Below are positions 34,454-45,600 of a stretch of 64,000 nt of DNA, piece by piece (the first letter of the stretch is position 1; every line of letters begins with the position of its first letter). The notes below the pieces were generated by a model. It was given only the letters and a program-made list of their open reading frames with translations. It did no database searches and was not told the DNA's origin. The DNA is from Saccopteryx bilineata (taxonomy: Eukaryota; Chordata; Mammalia; Chiroptera; Emballonuridae): the NCBI RefSeq assembly GCF_036850765.1, contig NC_089493.1, positions 192,590,706 to 192,654,705 on the forward strand, given 5' to 3'. A program made the translations under genes and the position numbers.

Positions 34454-35394
34454 CAGTACCAATAATATTTAGATATAGCAAAGTCATAATGACAGCAATG
34501 TTTCCAGAATGCTTCTTGGTGCCCCCAGCCGGCCGGCATGGTATCAAAGGAACTTCAAGCTGCAGGTGCCCTAAGCCCTCCCTCCACACCCACTTCCCCT
34601 GCACACTCAGAAGTGGGTTCAGAACTGGGACCTGATAAGTACTGACGGAGTCAACACTCCTGGTCACCCTCCCACCCCATAGCATTCAACTCCTTGCTAG
34701 AACCTTGACGACCCCATCCATGCCAACGCGCTCAGGACAGATCAGGCAGCGTGTCAGCTCCCAGATGAAACTCTACTTTTGAAAAGTAGATGATTGAGTT
34801 CTTTCCCGTTAGAAAAGTTTCATACCTGCTCGTTATGAAACATTTAGAAGTTGCCAACAGATAGGAAAACGGGGAGGAAAACACCATCCCTAGTGCTCTT
34901 ATTTAGAGATGATCTCCTTGGTCATATTTTGATGCCTCTTCTGTCATCTCGCTTCTATGTACACTTTGTATTTGCCTGTTTTGTTTTTATAAGCGTGACA
35001 TGGCTCCGGGTGTACCGTCCTGTGTGCAGCCTGTCTCACTTAGCATTCAAGCATGAGCCTTCTCTCCTGTTACTCTGACGTCTTGGGAAACAGCAGCCCG
35101 AGAGCTCTGTGAGGTTCTCCTGGGTGACACTTGTTTAGGAAACATTTCCTTACGGTAGGAGGTGTGTGCTACTTTACCCTGGTGTTCTAGTATGCGACAA
35201 ACATCTCTGGGCATCCATTAGCTTAGTCCCTACCTAGCTGGGATTACATTCTCAGGACAGGTTCTTAGAAGTGGATTCTAGACTCAGAGAATGTGAAGAG
35301 AAAAGCCTATATAAGGCGTTTAAAAGCAGGGGTTAGAACCTACAACCACGTCTATTCACAAGGGCACGTGTTTCTTGAGAGCCATCGTCAGGTA
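34454..35394. other. Intergenic, no gene recognised
   Basis: Unassigned; the 34900-35060 portion with TCACTTAGCATTCAAGCATG is reminiscent of old LINE 3' sequence but too weak to call. Confidence 0.45.
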
Positions 35395-35590
35395 CTTGCA
35401 TAAATTCTTCCGGCCTATCAGCTCATTCAATCTTCACCACCTGCTCAGAGAGATCCTATTATTTGCCTCATTTTAAAGATATAGAAGCTGAGACTCAGAC
35501 GGGTCAAACGACTACCCCAAGGTCATAGGCAGTGAGCATCCGAGCTGGGATTCGAACCCAGGCACTCTGCCTTCAGGTCTTTAGATGGTA
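35395..35590 (-). mobile_element. MIR, antisense
   Basis: CAGCTCATTCAATCTTCACC, CTGAGACTCAGACGGG and GAGCTGGGATTCGAACCCAG in antisense MIR order, with the tRNA-like box B region well preserved. A sense MIR follows at about 35735-35860. Confidence 0.8.
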
Positions 35591-35734
35591 GCCACCCCAG
35601 GAGGATGGGGGATCCTGCTGTCTCTTTGAGACACCCACGCCTCCTCTCATGGGCTCCCTCCTCTTGGCCTAAGAAGCCCCTTCCTTCTGCCGGCGAGGGG
35701 TTAGAGAGATGGGGACCCAGGTCCCCAGGACAGG

Positions 35735-35860
35735 CCTGAGTCTACCGCGTCCAGCTGTGTAACCACGGGCAAATCCTTCACCTCTCTGAGCTTCAGTTTC
35801 TCCATCAGTGACACCGACAAAGAAGATCCCACTAAGATAAAAAAGAGGCCACGGAAGAGG
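35735..35860 (+). mobile_element. MIR relic, sense
   Basis: CAGCTGTGTAACCACGGGCA and CACCTCTCTGAGCTTCAGTT match the MIR middle section. A further sense MIR trace lies at about 36265-36385. Confidence 0.7.
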
Positions 35861-36385
35861 AATGTCTCTGAACTGGAAAGCACTCCCAGGAGGTGGGTCT
35901 CCACAGCTAGTCCACCGGCATGAGCTCTCAGGCCTGGGGGAGGGAGGGGACTCCCTCTCAGGCACCACCCCCCGGCTGGCCCGGGACCCCAGCTCTTTCC
36001 ACCTTCCCTTGACTGACCGATTCTCTCGGACCAGCTGGACGATGATGGGTGACTCAACAAGGGTAGCTGCTCATCCCATTGCCCCCGGGGCCTGGCACAG
36101 AATAAACGCTGCTGAGATATCACCCAGTTAAGGGGCCAGTGACGACAGAGTAAGTAGGGGCCAGAAGTTGTTGGGGAGAGACGGGAAAAAGAAGAGGACA
36201 CTTATCTTTCTACACCCGGGATAGCAATATTGGCCCTCGTCTGTAGAGACTCGAGAACCTTCTTAGTTCTGCCTTCTCCTGTGAACACGGCAGTTCCTTC
36301 CTCCCTCTGCGCTACGGTTTCTTCCCCTGCAAAATGGGAATGGTGTTAATAACCACGCTGCTAGGCTGTGAGCAAGATTGCTCAA

Positions 36386-38309
36386 AGGGCGCAGCCTGGC
36401 GCCCGCTCTGTGGTTGGCACTTCGTAGCCAGGAATTGAAAAGTATTGCTTTTGAGGGTGAAGATCCACTGGGTTTGGAAATCGAGGGTTTGCTGAAAAGA
36501 AGGGCCTTCCTGTAGCAATTTTAAGACTGAGCTTTGTGGTTTGACTGCCGCCTGGATTCTTGGTTCTCGAGTTACAGGGAGGAGTCTGAGCAAACACCCT
36601 TGGGTTCCCTGAACAAAGGGGTCTCTTCACCCAGGTGTCAGCAGCGAGCATACCCCCCCCAGGTCACTGTGTGCCTTTATTCCGAGGTGCACCTGACTGC
36701 CTGCGATTACATCGGGCAGGGCCTGCCATGGCATGCCCCGGGGGAGCCCTGCCAGGGAGCCCGGCCAGGGCCCTCCCTCTGCACGCTGCCCTGGGAGGCC
36801 GCACCAACACTGCACAGTCAAGAGTCAGCCCCACCCAGGGGCCCCTGCAATCCGAGCGTGAGTCCCGGTGCCAAGGACGGGTGGCAGAGTCTGTGTGATG
36901 TGGGATGTGGTGAAGGGTGGGGGGCTACAGAAGTCAAAGCCAGGGGGGGTTATGCCTGGAGGCTGCTGTCCGGGCCCAGTGTGCCCCCATTGCCGCTTCC
37001 GATTGCGACAAGGGATCTCCCTCTCTCCCAAAGCCACCTGCCCGACCTTTGTTCTGCAGACAATACTTCTGTTAATGCATCCCTGCTCGGGTGCTTTGTC
37101 TGCCTTCCTCCCGGCACCTGTCTCTGTTGATCATACCAGAGCCCAGGGCTACTATCAACTAAAACTCGTTCCTTTAGAACTCTTTCCTTCCCCCTTTCTT
37201 CTTCCCTCCCTACCTGTCCCCTCCTTCTTTCCTTCCATCTCCCAGTTCAGAGCAATTCATCCCTGTAGTCAGTTTATTCGAATGTGTATCGAGTACCCGT
37301 GTGTGCCAGCCCTGTTCTGGGCACTGGGGGATTCATAAACGGACACAGCCTGGGTCCGGCTCTCAGGAGGCTTCCCACCCGCCTGTAGAGAGCAGAGAAG
37401 GGTGACAGACAGCACCTGCCCGGAGGGTGCCATGAAGGAAAAAGACAAAGTATGCAGGGACCTGGGGGGGGGGGGGCAAAGCAACTTCTGTAAATGCCCA
37501 AGAATTAGGCAATCCCAATGAAGGTTAAGGGTAGGACCTATTCCCCCAATGAGAAGATGCACAGTCAAGTTGAATAATATAAACTTTCAGTGCTGGAGGT
37601 GAACTAGACACCAACTTGCAATACCTAATTTATGTCTTTACTGAAACATAAATATGTTTTAAATCTTTTTGTTTTTAACAGAAAATGATTAATTTGAAAG
37701 ATGGCTTTTGTCCTGTCTCAAATTTCAAGAAATGAGTTGGTTCAGATTCTTTACAGGTGGCTTTGACATCAGAGTCACCATCATCTGGTGCTGTGGGTCT
37801 GTAAGGGGAGCTTGTTTAGTTTTCCAGGGCACGTCCTAGTCACAGGGACCAAGATGCTCAGACACAGCCTCTTTGGATCCACGTGTCGGGTGACGCAGCC
37901 CGGCATTGCTTTCTGAACGAGTGAAAGTTCCCCGTCCTTCTCTAACACTGCTCACCTCTGTGTGCCTCCCAAACTCACCTGGATTGAGGGCGTAGTGAAC
38001 TCCTGTACTTTCCCAAACAGGACGTTGTGTTTAAAAAGTAAAGAATTAATAGAACACCCTCAATCTACGGTAGTAACACAAGTACAAGGCAACCTTATGT
38101 TCAGACATATATGATGAGCCAGGGCCCGGTGGAGGATTCAGAAGCTTTCCCAGCGGTGGAGGCTTTGAGCTGATCTTGAAGAATGAGAACCTTCGGGGCT
38201 GGGTGAGGCACTCCACGAAGAAGACATAGGATAAACTAAGCTGGGGTGGGGTGGGGTGGAGGTAGGGGTGTCTCTCCGGGAGACCCACCCTTTGTTCCCA
38301 CAGCTCCAG
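36386..38309. other. Intergenic, no gene recognised
   Basis: Holds an antisense L2 end at about 37260-37440 (TTTATTCGAATGTGTATCGA, then GTGTGCCAGCCCTGTTCTGG), a G run near 37467-37477 and AT-rich unassigned sequence at 37560-37760. Confidence 0.5.
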
Positions 38310-38440
38310 GCCAGCCTTGCTCCTTACCAGCTGGGGAAGCTAGGGCACCTCTTTGAGGTTACTGCCTCTCTGAAGTGGAGGTAATGACACATAGTTCATA
38401 AGGTTTTAAGGGATACAAGAGTGTGGAAAGTAAAGCTGGA
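38310..38440 (+). mobile_element. MIR relic, sense
   Basis: TACCAGCTGGGGAAGCTAGG, CTGCCTCTCTGAAGTGGAGG and TTCATAAGGTTTTAAGGG keep MIR order. Confidence 0.55.
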
Positions 38441-38814
38441 AAAAAAAACTGGTTTGGAATTGGGTGGCCTGTGTTTTGATCTGCGAAATGGGGCCCAGTG
38501 AGGGCAGGGACTAGCAGGCTTCACTCCCCAGCGAGTGTGGTCTGGGCTACTGCACAGACAGGAGAGGTACTCAGAAAATACCTGTCAAGTGCGTGAATGA
38601 AAGAGGAATGCCTGGGACTCCCTCAGCGGGGACACTCTCTCTCCCTAGCTCTCCCATGACTGATGCCTTCTTGTCCGTCAGAGGGAGCTGACGTGCCCCC
38701 AGCTTCTTCCTGAATCCCCCAAAGTCGCCCTATCACTCTTATCTTGTTTTATTTTCTTTCCGGCTTTGATCTTTATGTGATCTTAATTGCTTGTTATTTC
38801 CGTCTTCACCACTA

Positions 38815-38905
38815 GAATGCTTTCTCGGTATCTGCAGTGCCCAGAAAAGCACCTGGCACGTAAGATGTGCTTAATAAATATTTTCATGAGTGAGTGAGTG
38901 AATTC
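38815..38905 (+). mobile_element. L2 3' end
   Basis: CCACTAGAATGC, then AGCACCTGGCACGTAAGATG and CTTAATAAATATTTTCATGA, the canonical L2 terminal sequence, about 300 bp upstream of the CpG island. Confidence 0.75.
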
Positions 38906-39298
38906 GTGAATAGGGGGTCCCTCCTCCTAACCTTTGGACACCGCCCAAGTTTCTCCTAATTGTCGGTACGTGACCCCACTCCCGTCACCTGGCTAGGCTG
39001 TCTTCCCGAAGCCCTTTAGTATATCGTCGGTGGTGACCCACTGCTTATATGTCTGTCCTTTCCCCAACCCCGTACCCTGCCTAAGTGCTCCGCAGAGGCT
39101 AAGACTTCCAGCGCCTGAAAGAGGGCCTGCCACCCAGAAGGGCTTCTCAAAACGCTGGACTAAATGAGTGCAGGCTGACAAGCCTGGCACCCAGAGGGCA
39201 CCCAGCTGCCTGCGTGCCTTCGTGCCCCGGGCGCGGGAACGCCAAGGGCGGGAGTCTCGGCGGTTCTGCTCCCGCCACCCTGTGCAAACTTTCAAAAG

Positions 39299-39604
39299 AT
39301 GCGGCGGCCGCGGCCCCGCCCCTCCCTGCGCGGTTGGAGGCGGCAGGAGGCGGGGGCGGAGCCGGCGGGCCCCCGCGGGTGGCTCCGCCTTCTCCTCCTG
39401 CCACCACCGCCTCCCTCCCGGCTCCCGCCCCAGCTGCCGCTCGCGGGCTCGCCCGTGCAGCCGCGATGCCCCGAGGCCCGACCCCGGACCGGGTCCCTGG
39501 CCCACCGCGTAATTAGCATTCGTGCGCCCCGAGTGCGCCGCCGCTACCGCCGCCGCCGCGCCCCGAACCAGCGATGGGCAACACGGTGCACAGGACCCTG
39601 CCAG
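39299..39604 (+). other. Possible upstream ORF in the NEURL1B leader, overlapping the main start
   Basis: An ATG at 39299 (A at -3, C at +4) opens a frame offset from NEURL1B that stays open through exon 1. After splicing at 39604 it continues in exon 2 from 56506 to a TGA ending at 56799. The total would be 199 codons, the last 98 codons overlapping the NHR1 coding region out of frame. It matters only if transcription starts upstream of 39299. The translation is Arg/Pro/Ala-rich, as expected of GC-rich sequence, so it may not encode a functional protein. Confidence 0.3.
39574..39604 (+). CDS. NEURL1B: NEURL1B coding exon 1 (residues 1-10 and first base of codon 11)
   Basis: The exon encodes [10 protein letters not shown] and ends CCAG before GTACGC, a good donor, leaving phase 1. 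Codon 11 is completed by exon 2 as Asp. Gly2 could permit N-myristoylation as in NEURL1, but residue 6 is His rather than the favoured Ser/Thr, so this is doubtful. The exon sits inside the CpG island. It is too short to recognise by itself; the call rests on frame continuity with exon 2 and on the conserved N-terminus. Confidence 0.93.
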
Positions 39605-42600
39605 GTACGCCGGGGAGCCCTGCCCGGGAGGCGGGCGCTAGGGTTCTCCTTTCCCTGGGGGACCCGCTGGGTGACTTCCGGAGAGCCACCCCTTCTTTGG
39701 AGCCCACCACGTCCAGAGAACTAGTCTCCAGTGCCTCCTGGACCCCGGATCCGCGTGCGCCTGGCGGCTGGGCTTTGCGCTCCGGGAGGGCGGGTACCGC
39801 GTCCTGGTTACCTTGGGGACCCCCGTTCTTGTTCTCCTGGCTTTGGCCAGAGGAGCGAAGGGGCTGCTGGGGCGATGCCGTGCGCCCCCTCGCCTTTGTT
39901 CTTGCCTGAGGGCGCTGGTGAGGGATTTGGGGCGCCCTAGGGGTGACTGGAGCCGGGCTCCCCAGGGCTTCCGACGGCCAGAGCTGCCCGTTGTGTAGAC
40001 TGCAGCTGATGAGAGTAGGGGTGCCCTCAGGGATACCCCAGTGTACAGCCGCCCAGCGCCCCCGTGGCACAAACTGCCTGGGTTTGGCCATGTTCCCACG
40101 CTCACCCCGGCTGCGCCCCCCTCTGGTGTCCGCCCAGCTAGGGACTCGAGCCCCTCGGACTCGCCGCTGCAGAGCGCATCGCCCCCTAGTTAAAACCGCC
40201 GCAGAACTGCCTGGGCCAGAGGAAGGGGATTCAGAGGGTGGGAGTGGGGAGGCAATGGAGGACTTCCTACAAAATAACCTGGCAGTTGTAGGAACGGATG
40301 AGGGCTCTGTGCTGGGCACTTTGCATACCCTGGCGCGATTGCAAAGCGGATATGCAAAGAAGCTTCCTGGGAAAGAGGTGTATTCCAATTGGAAGAAATT
40401 GAGGCTCAGAGAAGTGACTCACCCAATGTCACACTACTAGCAAAGGGAGAGTCTGGATTGGGACCCCAATCTGGCTGCCAGCCCTCCTCGATTCCCTCAG
40501 ATCTTTAGAATAAGTCTTTATTTTGGTTGAAGGCTGGGCATCTGTAGCACCCTTGATGCAGAAGGTGAGAGATGTGTGTGTTTAAAGTACAAAAGCACAG
40601 CTCAGTAGGGAAGCAGTCAGCTGTGGGTAAATTGAGTGTGAGTTTTAGGAGGAGAGGGACATAGAACCCCATCTCTGGTCTACCACTCCCATATAGCCTG
40701 CCCTTCTAGGTGTTATCAACTAGTAATTGTTAATTCCCCTGGAGGGGATTGAAATGGGTGGAGCTCAGCCCAATTCCCTGGCTTGTGGAGGACCAACTCC
40801 TGCTTTATTAGTCTCTGGGCAGCTTTAGGGCCACTGCACTCAACCTCCCAGTTCACAGAGAGGTGACGTCACCAACAAGTTTGTGGCAGAGCTGGGATTC
40901 GAACCCAGGTCCACTTACCGGAGGGTGGCCTCCACCTCCTACCGACATGGCTTATTGCCCAGTGAGGAAGAACCCACCTACCCAGTTAGGACATGTCCAG
41001 GGATGTTGGCAAATACAGCAGCATCTCCTAGCCAAAAAAACATGGCGTGGAGGCACAGGCCCCTTTTTAGGGTTCCTTAATCAGGACATATTTATGCTAT
41101 CCTAGCATAAAAGCCATTCTGCCACCTGTAGGTCAGATTTGGGTGGGTAAAGGCACAGACAGCGCCAGGTGAGCTAAATATAGCTGGAGATTTTTCTATA
41201 GTCTCCATCCGACTGGGCCCTGGCTCTGGAATGGGCCACCCTGGCCTGGGAACCTGGGGTTAAGTTGCTCACCCGCTGCAGGAGCCAAGTGTGGACAATT
41301 CCGGCTCTCTACTGGGGCTGAAGCTTGCATGAGTTTGAGGAAGGGGACATAACTGGAATTCCTGAGCCACATCAGGTGACAGCTGCCAAGACTATGAAGC
41401 CCCATTTATTGTTTTACGACCTGCCTGTGATTAGTTTATCACATGCAACGTGCCATTTTTTTATACCTCTGTGCTTAGTCTGTGATGCTCCTCACACCTG
41501 GAATATCCTTTCTTGTCTAGTCCAACTTTAAAAATCCAGCAGAGTGGTCACCTCCTCTAGGAAGCCCTTCCTGTCCGCCCCAAACCCAATCCTATTCTTT
41601 GCTCTGCTACCCGGATCCCTTCTTAGGTCTCTGCTTGTTCGCCTGAGCACATTGCACTGTGGCCGCCCGTCTCCAGGACTCACCCTTGGGGGCTGCGTGA
41701 GCACAGAGGCCAGGTCTTGATCATCTTGGATCGCTGGCTGCGCAGCCCAGCACCTGGGGCTGGGGCTGGGGCTGGGCCTGGCAGGGGCGCTCTGGCGCCT
41801 GCATCTCAGGCTGAAAGAACACTTGGCTCAGCCTTGCCTTGTAGAAAGCCTTGTGTTTCATTCTCAGGAAAAGGACACATGCGTGGGGTTTCTTCTATGG
41901 GACTCGAAATAGAGAGCTGGCATTTGCCGAGCACCTGGATTCTGTGCCAGGCTTCCTGCATATGTAGCTGCATTTGCATGCCAAGCACGCTTCTTCTTAA
42001 GGCTCCTGCACTTGCTGATCCCCCTGCCTGGAACCTTCTTCCCCCAGACCTCCATATGGCTTCCCCCGTGCTTCCTTCAGGTCTGTGCTCTAATGCGGGT
42101 CCGCCGTGGCCCCTGTTCCCAGCCCTCTCCTCTCCCTCCACCCTGCTTTGTGTTTCTCCTTGGTCTGGGTCACCATATGCCCCGCCGAGTGTATAGTTAG
42201 CTGTTTCTTATCTAACGAGGGAGGATTTTTGTCTATTTTTTTCACTGCTGTATAGTCAGCACCTGGAGCTCTGGCTAGTACATAGTAGATGTTCAGTGAA
42301 TATTTGTTGAATGACTGAATGATTGCATGTAATTCTGGCCACAGCCCTGCAAGGTAGGGATTAGCATCTCCATCTTGCAGGTAAGGAAACCACAGCTCAC
42401 ACGGCTGGTGCAGTTGTCAGAACCAAGACTGAATTCCAGGTTTCTTTAACTCCAAAGTCCTGCGTTCTTCCCCCAACAGGCAGTACTTTCAGTCCATGGC
42501 TCAGATAACATTTATGGACACCCCACAATCCACCTGGCATACTGTTGGGTACAATGAGGAAATGCCAAAGAAAGGGAATGTTTTTTATGATTGGTTGTGG

Positions 42601-45600
42601 GACGCTCCTTGGCAGCCCTCTGCAGAGGGCATCAGCAATTCAGATAAACGCCCTCTGAACAGAAGTGGGCAGGGCTCAGCACAGGAACTGGCATTGGCTG
42701 AACTCCTGCTGTGTGCATGACCCCTTCTCTTTCTAGTTGCAGTCCTGCCGAGCAAGGTGCCTGGCTCCGTATCACCCACGAAGAGGCTGAGGCGCGGAGA
42801 GGTTAAGGCACTTGCCGCAACTCACACAGTTAGGCAGTGGCAAAGCCTTATTCTGGGTTTTGTAAGGGAAAAAATAGTGTAAACAAGCGAGGATAGGGGA
42901 GAGCAGAATCCCTGAGGGCAGAAGAAGGGAGGATTGAGGAAGAGTTCTTTCCTTTTTTTCTTCTCACGTTTCAGACCTTCCCTCAGCACACTTCTGGGGC
43001 TCACTGTAATTCCGGTTGGACAAGAGGCAGAATTCAAACTGCCCGCTGGGTTGGTTAGTCGTTACCTTACGTTGGTCGGTGCTTGACCAAGTCAGCCACC
43101 TTTTAGTGGTCGCTCAATCACCAGGCACCCTGGAGCTTTGGAGCTAGGGAATTGTGTTGAGCCTGCTCTGTGCCAAGCCCTGATTGTCTATTTTAAATCC
43201 TCATAACAACCCTTTGGAGGGGCTCCGTTTATCCCCATTTTACAGGGCAGCAAACGGAGGCTCGGAGAGGTAAAAGACAAAGGCACTCTCTCTGGAGTAT
43301 GAAGGGAAGCAGCCTTCCTAATCTAGACGTACGGTCTGAAAATGCTCTGTCGCCTGGGGGTGCTGGGGCCCCAAGGGTCAGGTCTGCGGCTCCCTGGCAG
43401 CAGGGGGGGGGAGGGCGATGCTTTCCCCCCCTGGATCTGGACCCTGTCAGCTCTTGAGAAGACAGAGGCCTTTGTCATTCTCTTTATAAGCCATCGCAAC
43501 GGCTGTGTGGGTGACCCAACCAGGAACACTCTCCTCTCTCCGCACCTCTCCTCCTGGACCCACTCACAGTGTAAGGTCCGGCTGGGCTCGCCTGCCTCAT
43601 CCTGTCCCTTCTGCCTCCCTCCCACCGGGTTGAGCCAAGAGGCCTGAGCTGAGCCTCTCAAAGTGACATTGCTTCCTCCGGCAGCTCTGAGACCCACCAG
43701 GTTGTCAACACATTGTCAGGAGCCTGATGAGTCAAGGCCCCTTGGTGACAGGCAGCCCATGAGGATGCTGGGGCTCGGGTGGGGCTGGAAGGGTGGAGTG
43801 GTCTTGTCCATCAGGGGAGGTAAGGGACAGGGAGTGGGTCTGACCAGCGTGTAGGACGAGGGGAGCAGGTGCCCGCGGAGAATCTGGAACCAGAAGGAAC
43901 GAGGGCCATCCTCTGTTTGCCCTCTTCCCACCCCCACCTCTGCTCCCTCCACTCTCCCTCTCCTCGGCAGGGAAGGAGAGAGCTATGGGGCTAAGGGAGT
44001 AGGGGAAGGCTTCCTGGAGGAGGTGACATCTGAAGGAAAGTTCAGCTGGATGACTGCCTCCCTTCTTGAACGTCATCTCTTTAAGGCCTTCTTGGCTCTG
44101 TCTCCCCTAAGGTCACCCTGATCCCCACTTAAATGCCACAGGCCCAGGCTGGGGTGATGCTGGATTTCCTTGAGTGTGCATCTTCATTCATTTATCCGAC
44201 ATCTGTGGGGCACCTGTTGTATGCCAGGCACTGGAGGTTCAGCTGTGAATGAGGTGGCCAGCCGTGGGCAGCGCTCATGGAGCTGGCTGCTGGTGGAAGA
44301 GGAATAGAATGTTCTAGTACCTTGGTCGGCAATCCACAGCTCGCGAGCCACATGCGGCTCTTTGGCCCCTTGAGTATTTAGCAAAGGCCAGCTTCGGAGT
44401 ACCCTAATTAAGTTAATAACAATGTACCTACCTATATTGTGTAAGTTTAAAACATCTGGCTCTCAGAAGAAATTTCGATGGTTGTACTGTTGATGTTTGG
44501 CTCTGCTGACTCATGAGTTTGCCGACCACTGTTCTAGTAGACGGGGACAAGCAGTTGATGAGACCGCTGGAGGGCACAGGTGCTGCAGCGCTGTGCCTCG
44601 GAGAGGGAGGGCTTGCTGTCCAATACCCCACACAGGGCCTGGCCACTAGACCAACTGATCTATCTACTGTGGGTCATGTGCGAACAGCTTTTTAATAAAA
44701 TCTGTAACAACATAGAATAGACTAAAAAAGGCCTGACCTGTGGTGGCGCAGTGGATAAAGCGTCGACCTGGAAATGCTGAGGTCGCCGGTTCAAAACCCT
44801 GGGCTTGCCTGGTCAAGGCACATATGGGAGTTGATGCTTCCAGCTCCTCCCCCTCCTTCTCTCTCTCTGTCTCTCTTTCTCTCTCTGTGTGTGTCTCTCC
44901 CTCTCCTCTCTAAAATGAATAAATAAAAATTAAAAAAAAATAGACTAAAAAAGTAAAATATTGAGAGCATTCATGTAGTAAGTACTTTCACTTCCTAAAC
45001 TCTTGTTTCAGGTGTGCGTGCGCACACGTCGGGGTGTTATGTGTGTGTTGCTATGTGAAATGCATTTCTCTCCCTGGGTCGCAGTGATTAGGGGCTAAGA
45101 TAAGACCACTCACTGGTCAGCAGCGGCCAGAGGCCTGGTGTCCTGGTCTAGAACATGGATCTTGGAGTCAGGATGTCTGGGTTCAAACCTCAGCTCAGCC
45201 GTTTCTCAGTGGAGTGACTTCGACCAGGGTTCGTCCCTCCGGGCCTCGGTTTCCTCACTGTGGACCAGGAGGGCAGGCGGCTCCCCCACAGCGGGCAGTG
45301 GTGAGCATTAACTGGCATGGAGCAGGCAGTCTTCAGCACGAGGCCTGGGCCTGCCCCTGGGGTGCCTGGACAGGGCTGGCTGGCAGGAGCCCTCACTTCC
45401 TGCCTTGAAAGCCCAGGTGACCGTGAACCAGGAGCCGAGGGCTGGACCGGGAGGTGTATCCCTTTCACATGTGCTGACAGCAGTCTCCGCGGGTTCCTTG
45501 AGCTCTTTCTGGGACGACTGATGTCTCATGAGGAGCATCTTCTTGGCAGGTCGAATTTTCCAGTTTTTATTTGTCTACCAGCCTTACAGGCTGGGCTCTG

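Larger units (their letters stand above)
39200..39960 (+). promoter_or_regulatory. NEURL1B: CpG island with NEURL1B promoter and exon 1
   Basis: CpG density rises sharply near 39200 and declines after about 39960. GC boxes are visible at 39314-39322 (CCCCGCCCC) and 39352-39359 (GGGGGCGG). No TATA box is evident, which suggests dispersed initiation. A homeodomain-type TAATTA core lies just before the coding start, near 39510. The exact transcription start cannot be read from sequence; the 5' UTR is the part of this stretch before 39574. Confidence 0.75.

Noticed and set aside
39513..40388. 291-codon minus-strand frame across the CpG island
   Set aside because: CpG-island composition yields long frames; no recognisable domain, no splice logic, though a divergent transcript cannot be excluded.
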